A stretch of DNA of 64,000 nucleotides from Selaginella moellendorffii (taxonomy: Eukaryota > Streptophyta > Lycopodiopsida > Selaginellales > Selaginellaceae), in the NCBI RefSeq assembly GCF_000143415.4, contig NW_003314355.1:200302-264301 (forward strand), given 5' to 3'. Of this stretch, positions 8,201 to 18,806 are shown one piece after another. Within the stretch, counting starts at the first letter, position 1; the number at the start of each line of letters is the position of its first letter. The position numbers were made by a program, and so were the translations under genes. The notes under the pieces are model-generated. The model had not been told where the DNA came from. It worked only from the letters and a program-made list of their open reading frames with translations, and made no database searches.

Positions 8201-10382
8201 TGTTTCTGAAGCCGGCGGTCGACATCCCTCTTAATGAAATTTGGATACTGATCCAACTTCTCAGCTTTACTTTTCGTGGCATCCCGCAGCAGATCGATGA
8301 ACTTGGGGGCCCCCTTCACGTACTCGTCGATGTCTTCATTTGACAAGTCCAGCTCTTCCATCATCTCTTGTGTGGTGTCGATGCTCACCCTCGCCACGGC
8401 CACTTGCTCGAAGATCCAATCCTTCAATAGCGCACAAGCTCTCAGAGTCGTGCACAAGTCCTCGTATGTCACAATATGGCCGGGAGTCATTTTGGTCTTG
8501 TTGAAGACTACCTCACCACGTAGAAGAGCATTAGCCACTGTCAGAAGGTTGTCGTCATCTAGAGACCGCGAGAAACGCAAGGCGTTGAGCTTCAAATCAT
8601 TGGGCTTCCGGCCGTCCTCCACACCCATTGAGTTTAGCAACTCCCCGTCATGGTACCTCCTCAGCACATCTACCCATTTGTCAAAAACAACTTTTGTCGC
8701 GAGTAGAATGTTATGGATGTTGAGTGTGTCATTGACCCCCAGTGTTTTCGAGAGAAGACTCGAGAATTCCTGCAATGGAAATGGCGTGAGGCCACATGCT
8801 ATGCCACATGCAATGAGGCTTACCTGCCAGGCGCTAGTTGCTAGTGCACGTCCTTGTCCTGGTTTTTGTGGCTTCTTCAGTTGAACCCAGAGCTTCCGTG
8901 TTCGTGCCAATGTCTCGTGCAGACCCGATTTGTAGCACGTTTCTTGCTTGACATTCTGCGCGTGGGAGATGTATATGATAGATCGGAGGGGCGAGTTGCC
9001 TTTTATCAGGCGGACAACTCTTGTCTTGAAGACTTTCTTCACCTCCTCGCCCACCATAATATCCACAACTATCTGTTGCATCGCCAAGCTAGAATGCTGC
9101 CCGGAGACGGCATAGAACCGGATGTTCTGATCGTCCAACACCTTCCTATTGATCAAGTCTGGAAACCTCGTCTCGCTCTTCATTGTTCGGTAGTAGGGGA
9201 TCACGTCTGCGATGTCGGGTGTTACTGGACTTGCCAGCATCTTCTGCTTCAGTTTCTCCACCCACTCATCAGATACTAGCCTGTGGTTGTATTTGCTTTG
9301 GATCTCGATACGGCTCACGTCGATTGTATATACTTTGTTGGAATAGTAACAAGTACTATTATCTGCGACGATTTTTGCTGCCTCTTCTTGCTCTTTCTGC
9401 TCTTTGCGGCTCTTTTTTTTGGTGGGTGTAGTGTTCGAACCCGAGGCAATGGCATCACCGAGTAGCTTCTTTTTTGGAGCAGCAGAGTTGGACGTCGGCT
9501 TGAGCTTGACCACCCTTTTCTGCTTCGGGGTAGTTTCCAGATCGACCCCCTTCCCCTTCGCTTCGCAAACTGGAGGCACTCTCAATGGCTCAATATTGGA
9601 ATATAGTTTTTGAACATCGCCGTAGGTGAGGTCCGTGGATTCCATGTGATCTTCATAGACCCGCAGTGTCTTTGAAATTGTGGGCCTCCTGGACAACCTC
9701 TCCCTAGCTCCCTCTAGGAATTCCTCATAGCCGCTGCCCCCCTCTGGGAAGCCACTAGGATGTGCAAGGTGGATCTTGAAGGCGGACGCTGTCTCTACCA
9801 CAAGTGCCAGTCCATATTCTTGCATGGAACTGCATGGAGTGTCTGTCACTTGGATGAGGATCCCCATGCATTCTTTTCTCCCACCATCTGTGTTGTACAG
9901 CATTAGATCTTCGCCTTCCATCCCGAAAGTCCAACTGGTGAGCTCCTCCCCCTTCTCTGCATCCACATTGACAGTGGCTGGAAGAAGAACGCAATTCCTC
10001 GCCTGTTCAGAAATGCACAACAATTAGAGCTGACAGATGAAAAGCTAGCAGCTGGAAATAACGTGAGGCCACACGCCATTCACCACTGCATCAGATGTCT
10101 TGAGGCTGCATCCTAAGATGGCGTGAGGCTACACGCCATCTGTAACCGGACTGCACTCGAGAGCCCAATCGGTGCATGCCAATGTTGCTACTGAATGGCA
10201 TGTGGCCTCATGCCATTTTCTACTTGGTCTAAAAGACTTACCATTTGAAGCCGAATGGAGGCCGTGACAATCGAGGCCGGACTCGCTGGCGAATGTGCAC
10301 TGTGTGTGCAGCAGATCGTAGCAGCAAGGCTACTCTGCCACTTACAGTTGGAGAGTGGTGCTGAAATCTCCCGGGACGCCAA
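5222..10382 (-). CDS. Multi-exon gene: ParB-like, methyltransferase-like, acidic, repeat and truncated FCP1/NIF-HAD domains
   Basis: Minus-strand exons: 10382-10242, 10002-8824, 8769-7461, 7410-7336, 7297-7208, 7158-7015, 6967-6401, 6343-6329, 6279-6172, 6124-5549 and 5501 to about 5222. All introns are GT-AG; the last nine are 38-57 nt. The first two introns are phase 0 and the other eight phase 1, and the frame is kept throughout, about 1,490 codons. Visible in order: a ParB-like segment (IDVSRIEI ... NHR ... VSGQHSSLAMQ); a helical region; a segment loosely like a DNA methyltransferase motif I region (VVEYNCGGLFFRAALLKG); an acidic D/E tract; degenerate repeats around D-[HY]-A-P-L-[DE]; and an HAD start YYIVFDLNGVLF with VWTS. 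The HAD domain is cut off by satellite at 5222, losing its later motifs. In-frame TAG codons lie at 7671-7669 and 5921-5919. Domain names are my reading of motifs. A decayed transposon- or virus-derived gene is an alternative. Confidence 0.72.
5660..5681. repeat. 22-bp palindrome, in exon
   Basis: Half-site ATGGCGTGTGG faces the imperfect complement GCACATGCCAT. It lies inside exon 10 of the minus-strand gene and is translated there as part of the A-E-M-A-C-A-H-T-P-S repeat. Confidence 0.8.
5735..5756. repeat. 22-bp perfect palindrome, in exon
   Basis: ATGGCGTGTGA followed by its exact reverse complement. It lies in exon 10 and is translated as A-E-M-A-C-D-H-T-P-S. Confidence 0.85.
6977..6998. 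repeat. 22-bp palindrome, intron 6
   Basis: ATGGCATGAGC facing ACACACGCCAT, lying entirely within the 47-nt intron 6. Confidence 0.8.
7168..7189. repeat. 22-bp palindrome, intron 5
   Basis: ATGGCATGAGA facing CCACACGCCAT, lying within the 49-nt intron 5. Confidence 0.8.
7309..7330. repeat. 22-bp palindrome (imperfect), intron 4
   Basis: ATGGCGTGAGG facing CCTCACGTGAC, in the 38-nt intron 4. One end is degenerate. Confidence 0.7.
8781..8802. repeat. 22-bp palindrome, intron 2
   Basis: ATGGCGTGAGG facing CCACATGCTAT, in the 54-nt intron 2. A second half-like sequence ATGCCACATGC follows. Confidence 0.8.
10003..10241 (-). other. Intron 1 of the minus-strand gene
   Basis: Donor ATG|GTAAGT and acceptor CTGAACAG|GCG join exons in phase 0. 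At 239 nt it is the longest intron of the gene, and it contains three 22-bp palindromes (10058, 10118, 10195). Confidence 0.7.
10058..10216. repeat. Three 22-bp palindromes, intron 1
   Basis: Copies lie at 10058-10079, 10118-10139 and 10195-10216. The last is ATGGCATGTGG facing CCTCATGCCAT and is almost perfect. All three are in the 239-nt first intron of the minus-strand gene. Confidence 0.8.
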
Positions 10383-10429
10383 GTGGGCTGCGTGTGGGTG
10401 GCGGAGTGGGCGGCGGAGTTGGCGGCGAA

Positions 10430-10800
10430 GTTACAAACTGGGTGTGTCTTGAAGTGGACGCCGATGCACACGAGCGTGATGCGAGCGCGAGTGTCATGCA
10501 AGCACGAGTGGACGCCAATGCACACGAGAAACCTGTAGAGAAGTGAGCGTGATCGCGAGTGGGAGTGCGATCCAAGCGGGAGCGTGAGTGTGCGAGCGCG
10601 AGTACAAAGCAAAATGCAAAACCTAACCTCACACGCGCGAAATGTCACAACGGTTGGTAATCCCGCCACGTCATCATTCCTCGGACTTGGGCGCCACCAT
10701 TAATTTCTGGATTGCCGCGCGCATGCAAGCATGCAAAATCCAAAAGAAATCCGCAACGTCATCATTCCTCGGACTGCATGCACGCGAAATCCAAAAGAAA
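10430..10800. repeat. Upstream region with GAGCG-rich stretch and short tandem duplication
   Basis: 10430-10610 is rich in CGAGCGTGAGTG-like words. At about 10668 and 10757 the sequence CGTCATCATTCCTCGGACT is repeated, each copy with a nearby AAATCCAAAAGAAA tail, giving a degenerate duplication of about 75-90 bp. No coding region is supported. Confidence 0.45.
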
Positions 10801-10833
10801 GATCATGATTGGGATATCATTTAATACCCTCGC

Positions 10834-10843
10834 TATATTTATA
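10834..10843 (-). promoter_or_regulatory. Candidate TATA box of the minus-strand gene
   Basis: On the minus strand this reads TATAAATATA, a good plant-type TATA box. It lies about 450 bp upstream of the chosen ATG at 10382, which implies a 5' leader of roughly 420 nt. No other TATA match stands out between them. Confidence 0.35.
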
Positions 10844-10949
10844 CCATGCATGATTGGATATTCCAAAGCATCTTGTATTTCCAAAAATGGCAGATGTTCA
10901 GCTAAATAAAGAAATTCTATCTGTTTCTATTTTTCTCTCAAATCAATAT

Positions 10950-12300
10950 TATAGCGTGTGGGCTCATGCAATTTTGAACCAAAGAAACCCAAAAAACGTT
11001 GGACCCAAAATATTTTGAAAAAACCCAAAAAACCCTAAACATTTTAAACCCAAAAATCCAGGCGTCCTGTGGCGTTATTCCTTGAATGGCGTGTGGGCGC
11101 ATGCCATTTTCAGGGCCAAATGCTGAATGGAGAAAAATTCCCTTTCAGTGCAAATGCTGCAAGAGGCAGATGCCGAGCACAAAGGACTGTAACTACCTCA
11201 CATGACACAAATAAACTTTTCTCTATTTGGCAAAGATAAACTTTATAGCGTGTGGGCTCATGCAATTTTGAACCCAAAAAATGCACCAAAAAATTCTCGG
11301 CGTCATCTGGCGTTATCTCTTGAATGGCGTGGGGCCGCATGCCATTTTCAGGGGCACATAGGAGTATATTCCTAGGATATTCTGACACGTGCGAGATTTT
11401 TTTGAGTTTTCTGAAGATCCAACCGTTAGATCGCAACTAAATTTTACAGAATGGTATACAATGTCTTTCTTGATGACCCTGCAAAGAAGCATCTCGATCG
11501 GACACCACAGGAGACCACACGAGCCTTACAATGTTTCAGGGGCATTTGCCATAGATCCGACTGTTATTTTGCTCCAAGATTTTACAGTTTGGTGTGCATT
11601 GACCTTTCCATCGAAACTGCAAAGGGACATCACAATCAGATGCAGGATCACAAGAAACTAACTTCACTAACTCTGGTTTCACCAAGATCTACGTAAGGAG
11701 TTATGAAATGAAAGGACCCTCTCTATTGAAATGTGTTTATGGTCCTAGGGGCATTGTGACATATCAAAGGATTTTGCATCAAGTTCTGTATTTGCATGTT
11801 TATCAAGCTACTGAATTGCTAAACCCTAAACCCTAAACATGTGGCAAATGTTGCGTGAAGAAAGATGCCCTTTCTGGGCAAATGGTGTAAGAGGCAGATG
11901 CCGAGCAGATGTATCTCAGGCTAGCGAAGGGGACAAACGAAAGCTAGCTATAAACATGATGGGATGCAAATAGATTACTAGGCTGGTCCTGCGAAAATCA
12001 AAAACCATAATTGAAAACATTGAAAATGCAAAAAGAAAGGTTTATAATATTTTTGAATTTTAAGCAACCAAAGGAATGTAAGTAGGGCATGTGTTTGTAA
12101 GTTTAAAAATGCCTCAACCACTTAAATTCCCAAGTAAATAAAGCTGTTTCTATTTTTGGTACAGGTAAACTTTATAGCGTGTGGGCTCATGCAATTTTGA
12201 ACCCAAAAATGCACCAAAAAATGCTCGACTAGCATTATTCTTTGAATGGCGTGTGGCCTTATATCGAGCATTATTCTTTGAATGGCGTGTGGCCTTATAT
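10950..12300 (+). repeat. Three dispersed copies of an AT-rich repeat ending in the palindrome
   Basis: TATAGCGTGTGGGCTCATGC plus AATTTTGAACC occurs near 10951, 11246 and 12174. Each is followed by runs of CCCAAAAA or GCACCAAAAAA and then, within about 150 bp, a 22-bp-type palindrome (11086-11107, 11324-11345) or its half (12245, 12285). A second pair sharing AAGAGGCAGATGCCGAGCA lies near 11157 and 11889. The 10950-12590 stretch has no supported gene. Confidence 0.65.
11820..11838 (-). repeat. Telomere-like CCCTAAA run
   Basis: Two and a half TAAACCC units. They are short and interstitial. Confidence 0.5.
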
Positions 12301-12639
12301 TGCCATAAATGGACGTACACACACAGCATAATTATTCCTTTACACGGCGAATAATCTTGGCGCGGATCGCTGACATGGCATGGCAAAGTTCGAATCACTG
12401 ACATGGCACAGCTGGATCGAGGCAAGGACATGATGTGACAAAGTTCAACCTCCGACAGCAAAGTCTAGAAGCTACTCAGTTTGAAATTTGTCAGAGGAAT
12501 CATAAGATCTGGTTTGTCAGAGGATTTGATGTGACGTTCAAGCGTGTGTTATTTTTGAATTCTCGAACTCATTCCTAGGTCTATCATTTTTGTGCGCCGT
12601 GTTCTTGGTTCCGCTGAGCGCAGTGAGCGCTGCTTGTGT

Positions 12640-12815
12640 AAGCGGCGTTGTGGGCTGTGGTTTATGCGTCTACGAGCGGTTGCGGCATTGCGAGCGCCAT
12701 TGCGAGCGGCAGTTTATGCGAGTGGCAGTTTGTGCGAGTGGCGCTACGAGCAGTTGCGGTGTTGCGAGCGGCGCTACGAGTAGTTGCGGTGTTGCGAGCG
12801 GCACTGTCTTTGGTG
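12640..12815 (+). repeat. GC-rich tandem repeat
   Basis: Degenerate units GTTGCGAGCGGC and AGTTGCGGTGTTGCGAGC recur at least eight times. Open frames through it in several phases are repeat translations. Confidence 0.6.
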
Positions 12816-12857
12816 TGGCTACCGCTTCCTCTTGATATTCGGCACTTGTGCTTCCTG

Positions 12858-13167
12858 GTATGTTCACCATGGAATGGCTTAGGACCACATTTAGAAATGG
12901 CATGAGGCCACATGCCATCTTGGGCCCTTGCAATTTCATGGCTAGCGTATTGTCATGTATGTTTTTACTTGCCTGCAGCTGTGTGTATATCAAGATGGCA
13001 TGAGGCCTCATGCCAATTTTGTGAATGCGAAATTTCACGTGGGTGTCAATAGCATGTTTGAATAATGGCATGTGGCCTCATGCTATTGAGGTTGTTTGGT
13101 ATGTTATGATTTAGGCCATTCTCCAATCATTTTTTGTATGGTCTTAACTTCTTTTCTGCACTTTCAG
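12858..13167 (+). other. Candidate 5'-UTR intron of the DUF7869-like gene
   Basis: A donor-like CTG|GTATGT at 12858 and an acceptor CTGCACTTTCAG ending at 13167, one base before the ATG at 13169, could bound a 310-nt leader intron. It holds three 22-bp palindromes (12897, 12995, 13065), as introns of the neighbouring gene do. Inferred from splice signals only. Confidence 0.35.
12897..13086. repeat. Three 22-bp palindromes upstream of the DUF7869-like gene
   Basis: 12897-12918 is ATGGCATGAGG facing CCACATGCCAT. 12995-13016 is nearly perfect. 13065-13086 ends CTCATGCTAT. Spacing is 98 and 70 bp. Confidence 0.8.
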
Positions 13168-13842
13168 AATGGCCTTCAGGGTTGGGGGAAAGGTTTACAT
13201 TTTGAATGGTGGGAAGAGAGTTGCAAAAGGGACCCTTGTGTCTATGGATCGGAACTTTGTTATACACTGTCAAAGGCTTGGGGAAGGCAATGCTGCTATA
13301 TCAGTAGAGACTGTCTTCGATGGGAATGTGGTCGCTATTGAACGAGGAGAGATGGTCATCGGGGTAAATGTTGTTGTTGCCTTGAAAAATCTTCAGAAGA
13401 AAGCAGATGTTGGGGACAACGCAAGTGCGACGCATGTTCCCTCCGTGGATCTTAAGAACCGTGCATGGATTCAGGCAAAGGTGTTTCTAAACAACCCCGA
13501 GGGGGAGGTGGTAGCTGAGGGCTTAGCCACAGTTGTCGATCCAAGAGATGCGGTTGCTAATCAAGAATTGGGCTGGGATGATATTGGAGTTGCGATTTTA
13601 GAGGTTGTTGACACAGAAGAAAACAGTCTGACTATTGGAAGCATTGTGCGGTGGAAATTGAGGCACTTAGTGTTTGAGAATGTGAAGGATTCACAATCAA
13701 ACACCACTACAACTGATGACAGAACATCTCTTCATGGGAAAAGAAAGTACACCTTCCTAAAGCGCAGCAAAAGGGATCTGAGCAACGAACCGAAAAGGCA
13801 GAAAATGGCGATGGAGGTTCGAATGGTCTCGACAGTTGCTTG

Positions 13843-15752
13843 TGTAAGCGACTAAATTTTCCATTCTACTTTAGTCACTTAACCACACCTCTGACCACTT
13901 GGAGGAGTCTCATTCACAACCTCCATAAGTCCAATCCAGGACTTGGGACTTGCTAGCCCCGAGAATGGCATCCATGCCACTCAACATTTGCACTTGGTCC
14001 AAGTGCTCCATGTGTCCGATCCCATGACCGACACTCAAAGGTACCACCGACATAGCAGCCCGTTACGCTAAGGCCATGCCCAATCACCTTTGCCACACTG
14101 GTAGTCCAATACCACTTGCATCACCGTCTTGGCTCTCCAAGACTAGGCAAACCATCCGGGAGTGGTCATCTCAGATCCACTCCTTAGCATCCTTAGGATG
14201 CCCACCGACAAGGGGAATAGCCTTCCCCAATATCCCTTGTCAGTCCCCACTAAGTCCCTTTCTGCCCCTGGCCGTGTTTGCCAACACTGCCACTGGATCG
14301 AGACCCACAGGCCCGACCACTAAGTCCCACGGTCCTCTGGGACTTCCCCACCACACGCCTGTGTCCTTGGTCACTACCCCAGAGGACTGCTCCTCTTCCT
14401 TTCCACAGTCTGGGCCTTTGGGACAACATTTCGGAACACCGTGGCCTTACGCGAGCCACCTGGGTACTCTCCTCGCCTTCTGCCCTTGGGTGCTCTAGCC
14501 ATGGGCTTAGAGCGGGTTCCATTGAGCCACACCAGGTATCCAAGTAGGTAGTGCCACCCACACTTGGACTGGGAGCATCGGCCAGTCGATCTCCCGGGGG
14601 AACTAGAGCCGGCTCTTGAACACTTCACCAAGCTAGCCCGCTTGTCGGTCTGTGTTCACTCTAGTCTTGGACTTCCCAGTGGGCAGCTCATCACCCAACA
14701 CTGGGTCTGGCCTTCCTGGGCCAAACTGGCCTTTCCTGGCCAAACTGGCTCCACTGCAGTCCTCCCCCTACTATACTTTTGGAGCTCACCAAACCCCCCA
14801 GGGTCTGGGAGACGAACGCTTTGGGCTTTCACCCTCTCAGGCTCCGGTCTCGGACTCGGACTCGGACTCGGACTCGGACTCGGACTCGGACTCGGACTCG
14901 GACTCGGACTCGGGCTCGGGCTCGGGCTCGGTCTCGGCCTCGGCCTCGGTCTCGGTCTCGGTCCCGATCTCGGTCTCGGTCTCGGTCTTGGTCTCGGTCT
15001 CGGTCCCGGTCTCGGTCTCGACTTCGGACTCCATCTCGGACTCCATCTCGGACTCCATCTCGGACTGCATCTCGGGTCCATCTCGGACTCCATCTCGGAC
15101 TCCATCTCGGACTGCATCTCGGGTCCATCTCGGACTCCATCTCGAACTCCATCTCGGGTCCATCTCGGACTCCATCTCGGACTCCATTTCGGGTCCATCT
15201 CGGGTCCACCTCGGACTCCATCTCGGACTCCATCTCGGACTCCATCTCGGGTCCATCTCGGACTCCATCTCGGATTCCATTTCGGGTCCATCTCGGGTCC
15301 ACCTCGGACTCCATCTCGGACTCCATCTCGGACTCCATCTCGGACTCCATCTCGGACTCCAACTCGGGTCCATCTCGGACTCCACTTCGGACTCCAACTC
15401 GAGTCCATCTCGGACTCCACTTCGGACTCCAACTCGGGTCCATCTCGGACTCCACTTCGGACTCCAACTCGGGTCCATCTCGGACTCCACTTCGGACTCC
15501 AACTCGAGTCCATCTCGGACACTTCCACGTGTCATGTGTTGGTCCTTTTGGGTCCCTTTTTGGAGCCTCACTTTTTGCTCGCTTCGTGCTCGTTCCTCGA
15601 GCCCTTCGTTGGGAGTTCCACTCCCGCTCTTGACTTTTCAAGTCGGAGCTTTTGGTCCAAACGTGTTACGCTCGTTTGGCTCTCGCTTCAGCCACTACCA
15701 CGTGGCACCCTTTCCGGCTCCACTTTGGGGCATAGGGATTTTGTGTCTCACA
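13843..15752 (-). mobile_element. Solo LTR B, reversed, inside the DUF7869-like gene
   Basis: It begins TGTAAGCGAC and ends TGTCTCACA on the plus strand, so it is reversed. Perfect 5-bp duplications GCTTG flank it at 13838-13842 and 15753-15757. Length is 1,910 bp. Its hexamer minisatellite covers about 14845-15515. The 1,165-residue open frame starting at 14652 is a fusion of LTR repeat translation with the real gene. Confidence 0.93.
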
Positions 15753-16822
15753 GCTTGTTGCAAGAGGAGGTGCTGTCAACATGCTGATTGGGATGCTATT
15801 GAAGAGGAGAGAGCAAGATACAAGACATTGTCCTGGAAGGGAGCTCGCAATTTTGTGTATGAGGCATTACGGTCATCTGTTGATGCTTCAGAACATCACG
15901 TGGGGGGCATGGTCTTCCAGAGGGGTTTGGTCTGCATGAAGGCATGGAGAATCATTTATGGAGTCCCTCGAACCACATTCTACAGAATCAAAACTGAGTT
16001 CGAGGAACAAAGGGTTCAACAGGCAGTCCATGGGAACGACGGTACGCACAAAACCAGGGGTCATGTTGTATATGGAGAGGCAATCTTCAAGAGGTTTGTC
16101 GAGACATGTAGCGAGCAGCAACCACATAAAACCCGCCTCTTGGAAGATGGAACACGAGACACCCAACGAGTTCTCCCTTCCATGTATACCAAGGGGGCCA
16201 TATTGGAAGATGTGAATCGGGAACTCCAGAGTAATGGCTACAGGAAGCTGAGCCAATCTAGATTTAGTAGATTGTGGAGCAACAGGTTCAGGGATGTGAG
16301 TATAGGAAAGTACTCCAGCTTTTCAAAGTGTGACAAGTGCACTGCTATCAAAATGGCTTTGTCGAAGAATTCTTGCAGCGCTCAAGAGCGAGAGACGTTG
16401 GTTAGAAGGCGGCTCGACCACAACATCGAGCAGAGAAGCTGCAGGACTGCATATTATCATAACAGGATTCTCTCCATGGAGAGACCTGACTCTTACCTCT
16501 GCATCATCCACGACAAAATGGACCAGAAAAAGACGTGCTTACCTCGACTCAATCCTGCCCCCAAGGCAATCTCTTCATCCATGCAGCTGCTTGTGTCTCT
16601 GTTTGGCATAATCGCTCATGGGCATGGTGCCCAGAACTATAGGAACTTCTTTGTACCTCTATGGGGTGGCGGGGGTGCAAACATGATGATTGCGTCCCTA
16701 GCAAAACACTTAAGGTCTCTGCAAAGTGCGCAGACTGAGCTGAACGGCCAACCCTTGCATAAGGCCCTTGTCGATCGAACCCCATACAGGGTTCAGCTGG
16801 AGGAGGAGCAAAGGCTTGCAGT

Positions 16823-16901
16823 ATCGCGTGGGGCCCCATGCCATCCCAGTGAATATGTTGGCCGTCAGATTGTAGGGTTATCACGTGAGGCCTCATGCCA
16901 T
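16823..16901. repeat. Two 22-bp palindromes within the DUF7869-like reading frame
   Basis: 16823-16844 (GTGGGGCCCCATG core) and 16880-16901 (CACGTGAGG facing CCTCATGCCAT). They encode similar peptides S-R-G-A-P-C-H and S-R-E-A-S-C-H, so either the palindromes were inserted in frame or this is an unrecognised intron. Confidence 0.75.
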
Positions 16902-18221
16902 TCCGACGAGGCTGGTCGCCCGGTGAATGCACAGCCTCATCCAAACGAAGCAGAATCTCAAGGAAGTTCTTGCGGCCGATGTGGCCTTCCACCCCATCTT
17001 CTGCTCCAAACAGACAATGCTGGCAGTGAGAACAAAAACATGTACGTCTTCGCGTACTTGGCGATGCTTGTTGCCAAAGGCATATTTGAAACGGTTACAC
17101 TTGGCTTTCTCATGGTTGGGCACACTCATGAAGACGTCGATGCCATGTTCAGTCACCTGGTAGAGTCCCTCCGGCGATCCAATGTCCTCACCCTCCCACA
17201 ACTCTACGATGAATTCCAAAATTGCATCAAAGGCATTGTTGAAGCTGCACTTCTGACAGAGGTTCCAGACTTTAAGGGGTTTGTAAGAGGCTACATCAGG
17301 GACGGATCCGAAACGCTGATTGGCCCCTCCAAGCCTCTTCAGTTTCATTTCAGCATGTGTGACGGTGCTCTAGTGATGAGGTACAAGATGAGAGAATGGG
17401 ACACAGTGTGGCTGCCAGTGGACGGCATTGAACTCTTCAAGAGAGATCCCATAACTGGGGAACCTATGATTCCTCAGGGTTCCCCACGGCCGATGCACCC
17501 GGATGGACTCAAAGACCAGGAAAGTATAGTGGCCGGGATTAGACAGCATATTGCCTTCTGGAAGAGGGGGTTGGTGTTTGGTGGAGAATCCTATTTTCAG
17601 AGGTGCAAGCCTTTGCTCGAATACTGGGAGAAGATTATATCTGCTATCCAAAATGGGCCGGTTGTATATGAAGAATTGGAAGAGTCCTTTTGGCCAGAAC
17701 CCAGAGCACCAGATAGTAGCGGAACAATGTCCTCTGGAAATGCAGTGACAGATAACGATGTTGAGGATCATTATTGTGGGCCGAGGAACAAGAAGCCGGA
17801 TTCAGCATTCAATCCAGTACAGGTCTGCAAAGGAATGGTCGTGCTTGTCAGACCCAGTAATAAAAAACAAATGATATGGGTGGGGCGCTGCATCACTGAT
17901 GCAGAGGAGGACGCGGAAACTAACTCCTTCAATGTAACTGTGGAGTGGTTCAAGCCAAGTTCCGGATATACGAAGGATTGCCTAGAAAAGAGATGGGTGC
18001 TGAATCCAAGGGATCCCAGCATGAGCATATCGGTGGATAATGTTGTGCATGGTTGGATGCGGAAGCAGAGTGCCACCATCACCTTGCCAGACCATGCAAG
18101 AGATGCAGCAAGAGCATTCATAACCCGGGTTCAAGGTGAGATTCATTAATATTCCTTTACTAAGTTTCTAATGTATTTTATTTCAAGGTGAACAATCCGA
18201 ATCTGAATCAGAGGAGGCGTG

Positions 18222-18806
18222 ATGGCATGTGGCCTGAGATGATGTGACATATGCATTTACCAATCACACGTGCATAAATCTAATAATATGGCGTGTGGCC
18301 CATATTAATGGCACATAAACCCATATTGTGGGCTTACGTGCTTTATGTACCATCATTCCCTTGCAGCGAGTGTGTTGGTTTCCTTTTATAACACAACGAA
18401 CTCCATATTTTAGGGTGAAGAGCGTTCTCATGGCAAGCACAAAATCTGTAAGTGAGGCAGAAAAGGAGACGGAGAAGGAGATAGGTGAAGATGTAGAATA
18501 TATAAGTCTTCCAAACTCCCCGTACTATACTCCAGGTGATCATTTTTCTGAACAAACGGCAACATTAACAACTATCGAGAACGCCCCAGTAACGTCAGAG
18601 ACAACAATCCAAAGCAAAACAACTGACCCGGAGAAGGATGATAGTACCGTTGAGAGTACCAAAAAGGAGGTGTCCACTAGCGCTTAGGCTTATAATGGCG
18701 TGTGCCCTCATGCCATTTACTTGATCACCAAATACCTTTTTCCCTTTGCACTAGTATATCTTAATACCGGTCTGAGAAATAGAATGGCATGTGCCCTCAG
18801 GCCTTT
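18222..18806. repeat. Palindromes and half-palindromes downstream of the DUF7869-like gene
   Basis: Half copies at 18222 and 18289, a near-complete copy at 18694-18715 (ATGGCGTGTGC facing CCTCATGCCAT), and a degenerate copy at 18784. A further half GTGTGCGCGCATGCCAT lies near 19104. Confidence 0.65.
18430..18687 (+). CDS. Small ORF, unrecognised, acidic and Ser/Thr-rich
   Basis: From the internal ATG at 18430 this encodes 85 residues, beginning M-A-S-T-K-S and rich in E, K, S and T, ending K-K-E-V-S-T-S-A. No domain is recognised. An upstream ATG at 18328 would add 34 unrelated-looking residues. It may be a further 3' exon of the DUF7869-like gene or noncoding. Confidence 0.25.
   Translation: MASTKSVSEAEKETEKEIGEDVEYISLPNSPYYTPGDHFSEQTATLTTIENAPVTSETTIQSKTTDPEKDDSTVESTKKEVSTSA

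Larger units (their letters stand above)
7159..8823 (-). other. Introns 2-5 of the minus-strand gene
   Basis: Intron 2 is 8770-8823 (54 nt, GTAAGC...TTGCAG), intron 3 is 7411-7460 (50 nt, GTGAGT...TATGCAG), intron 4 is 7298-7335 (38 nt, GTAAGG...TTATAG) and intron 5 is 7159-7207 (49 nt, GTACAA...CTTGCAG). Introns 2, 4 and 5 each contain one copy of the 22-bp palindrome, about half their length. Intron 3 does not. Confidence 0.75.
13169..18222 (+). pseudogene. DUF7869-like gene split by a solo LTR
   Basis: Coding parts are 13169-13842, 15758-18135 and 18188-18222 (TGA). If solo LTR B and one GCTTG duplication are ignored, the frame runs straight through and an intron at 18136-18187 (GTGAGA...TTTCAAG) leads to the stop, giving about 1,028 residues. 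The N-terminus is a doubled beta-rich segment (VAKGTLVSMD; VAEGLATVVD), perhaps like DUF8039 of plant transposon proteins. The rest resembles DUF7869: HDKMDQKKT near 16509, QTDNAGSENKN near 17006, GHTHEDVDAMFS near 17119. The order D, DN, H/E suggests an RNase-H-like transposase or integrase fold, which is inference. Two palindromes (16823, 16880) lie in the reading frame. As it stands, translation from 13169 ends 11 bases into the LTR. Assigned from memory of motif pattern, so the family name is tentative. Confidence 0.7.

Noticed and set aside
12590-12913. Cys/Ala/Ser-rich ORFs in several frames
   Set aside because: They come from the GTTGCGAGCGGC tandem repeat.
14652-18149. Single 1,165-codon gene starting in the LTR
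   Set aside because: The first ~370 codons are reversed LTR repeat. LTR boundaries with GCTTG duplications show the real coding sequence resumes at 15758.
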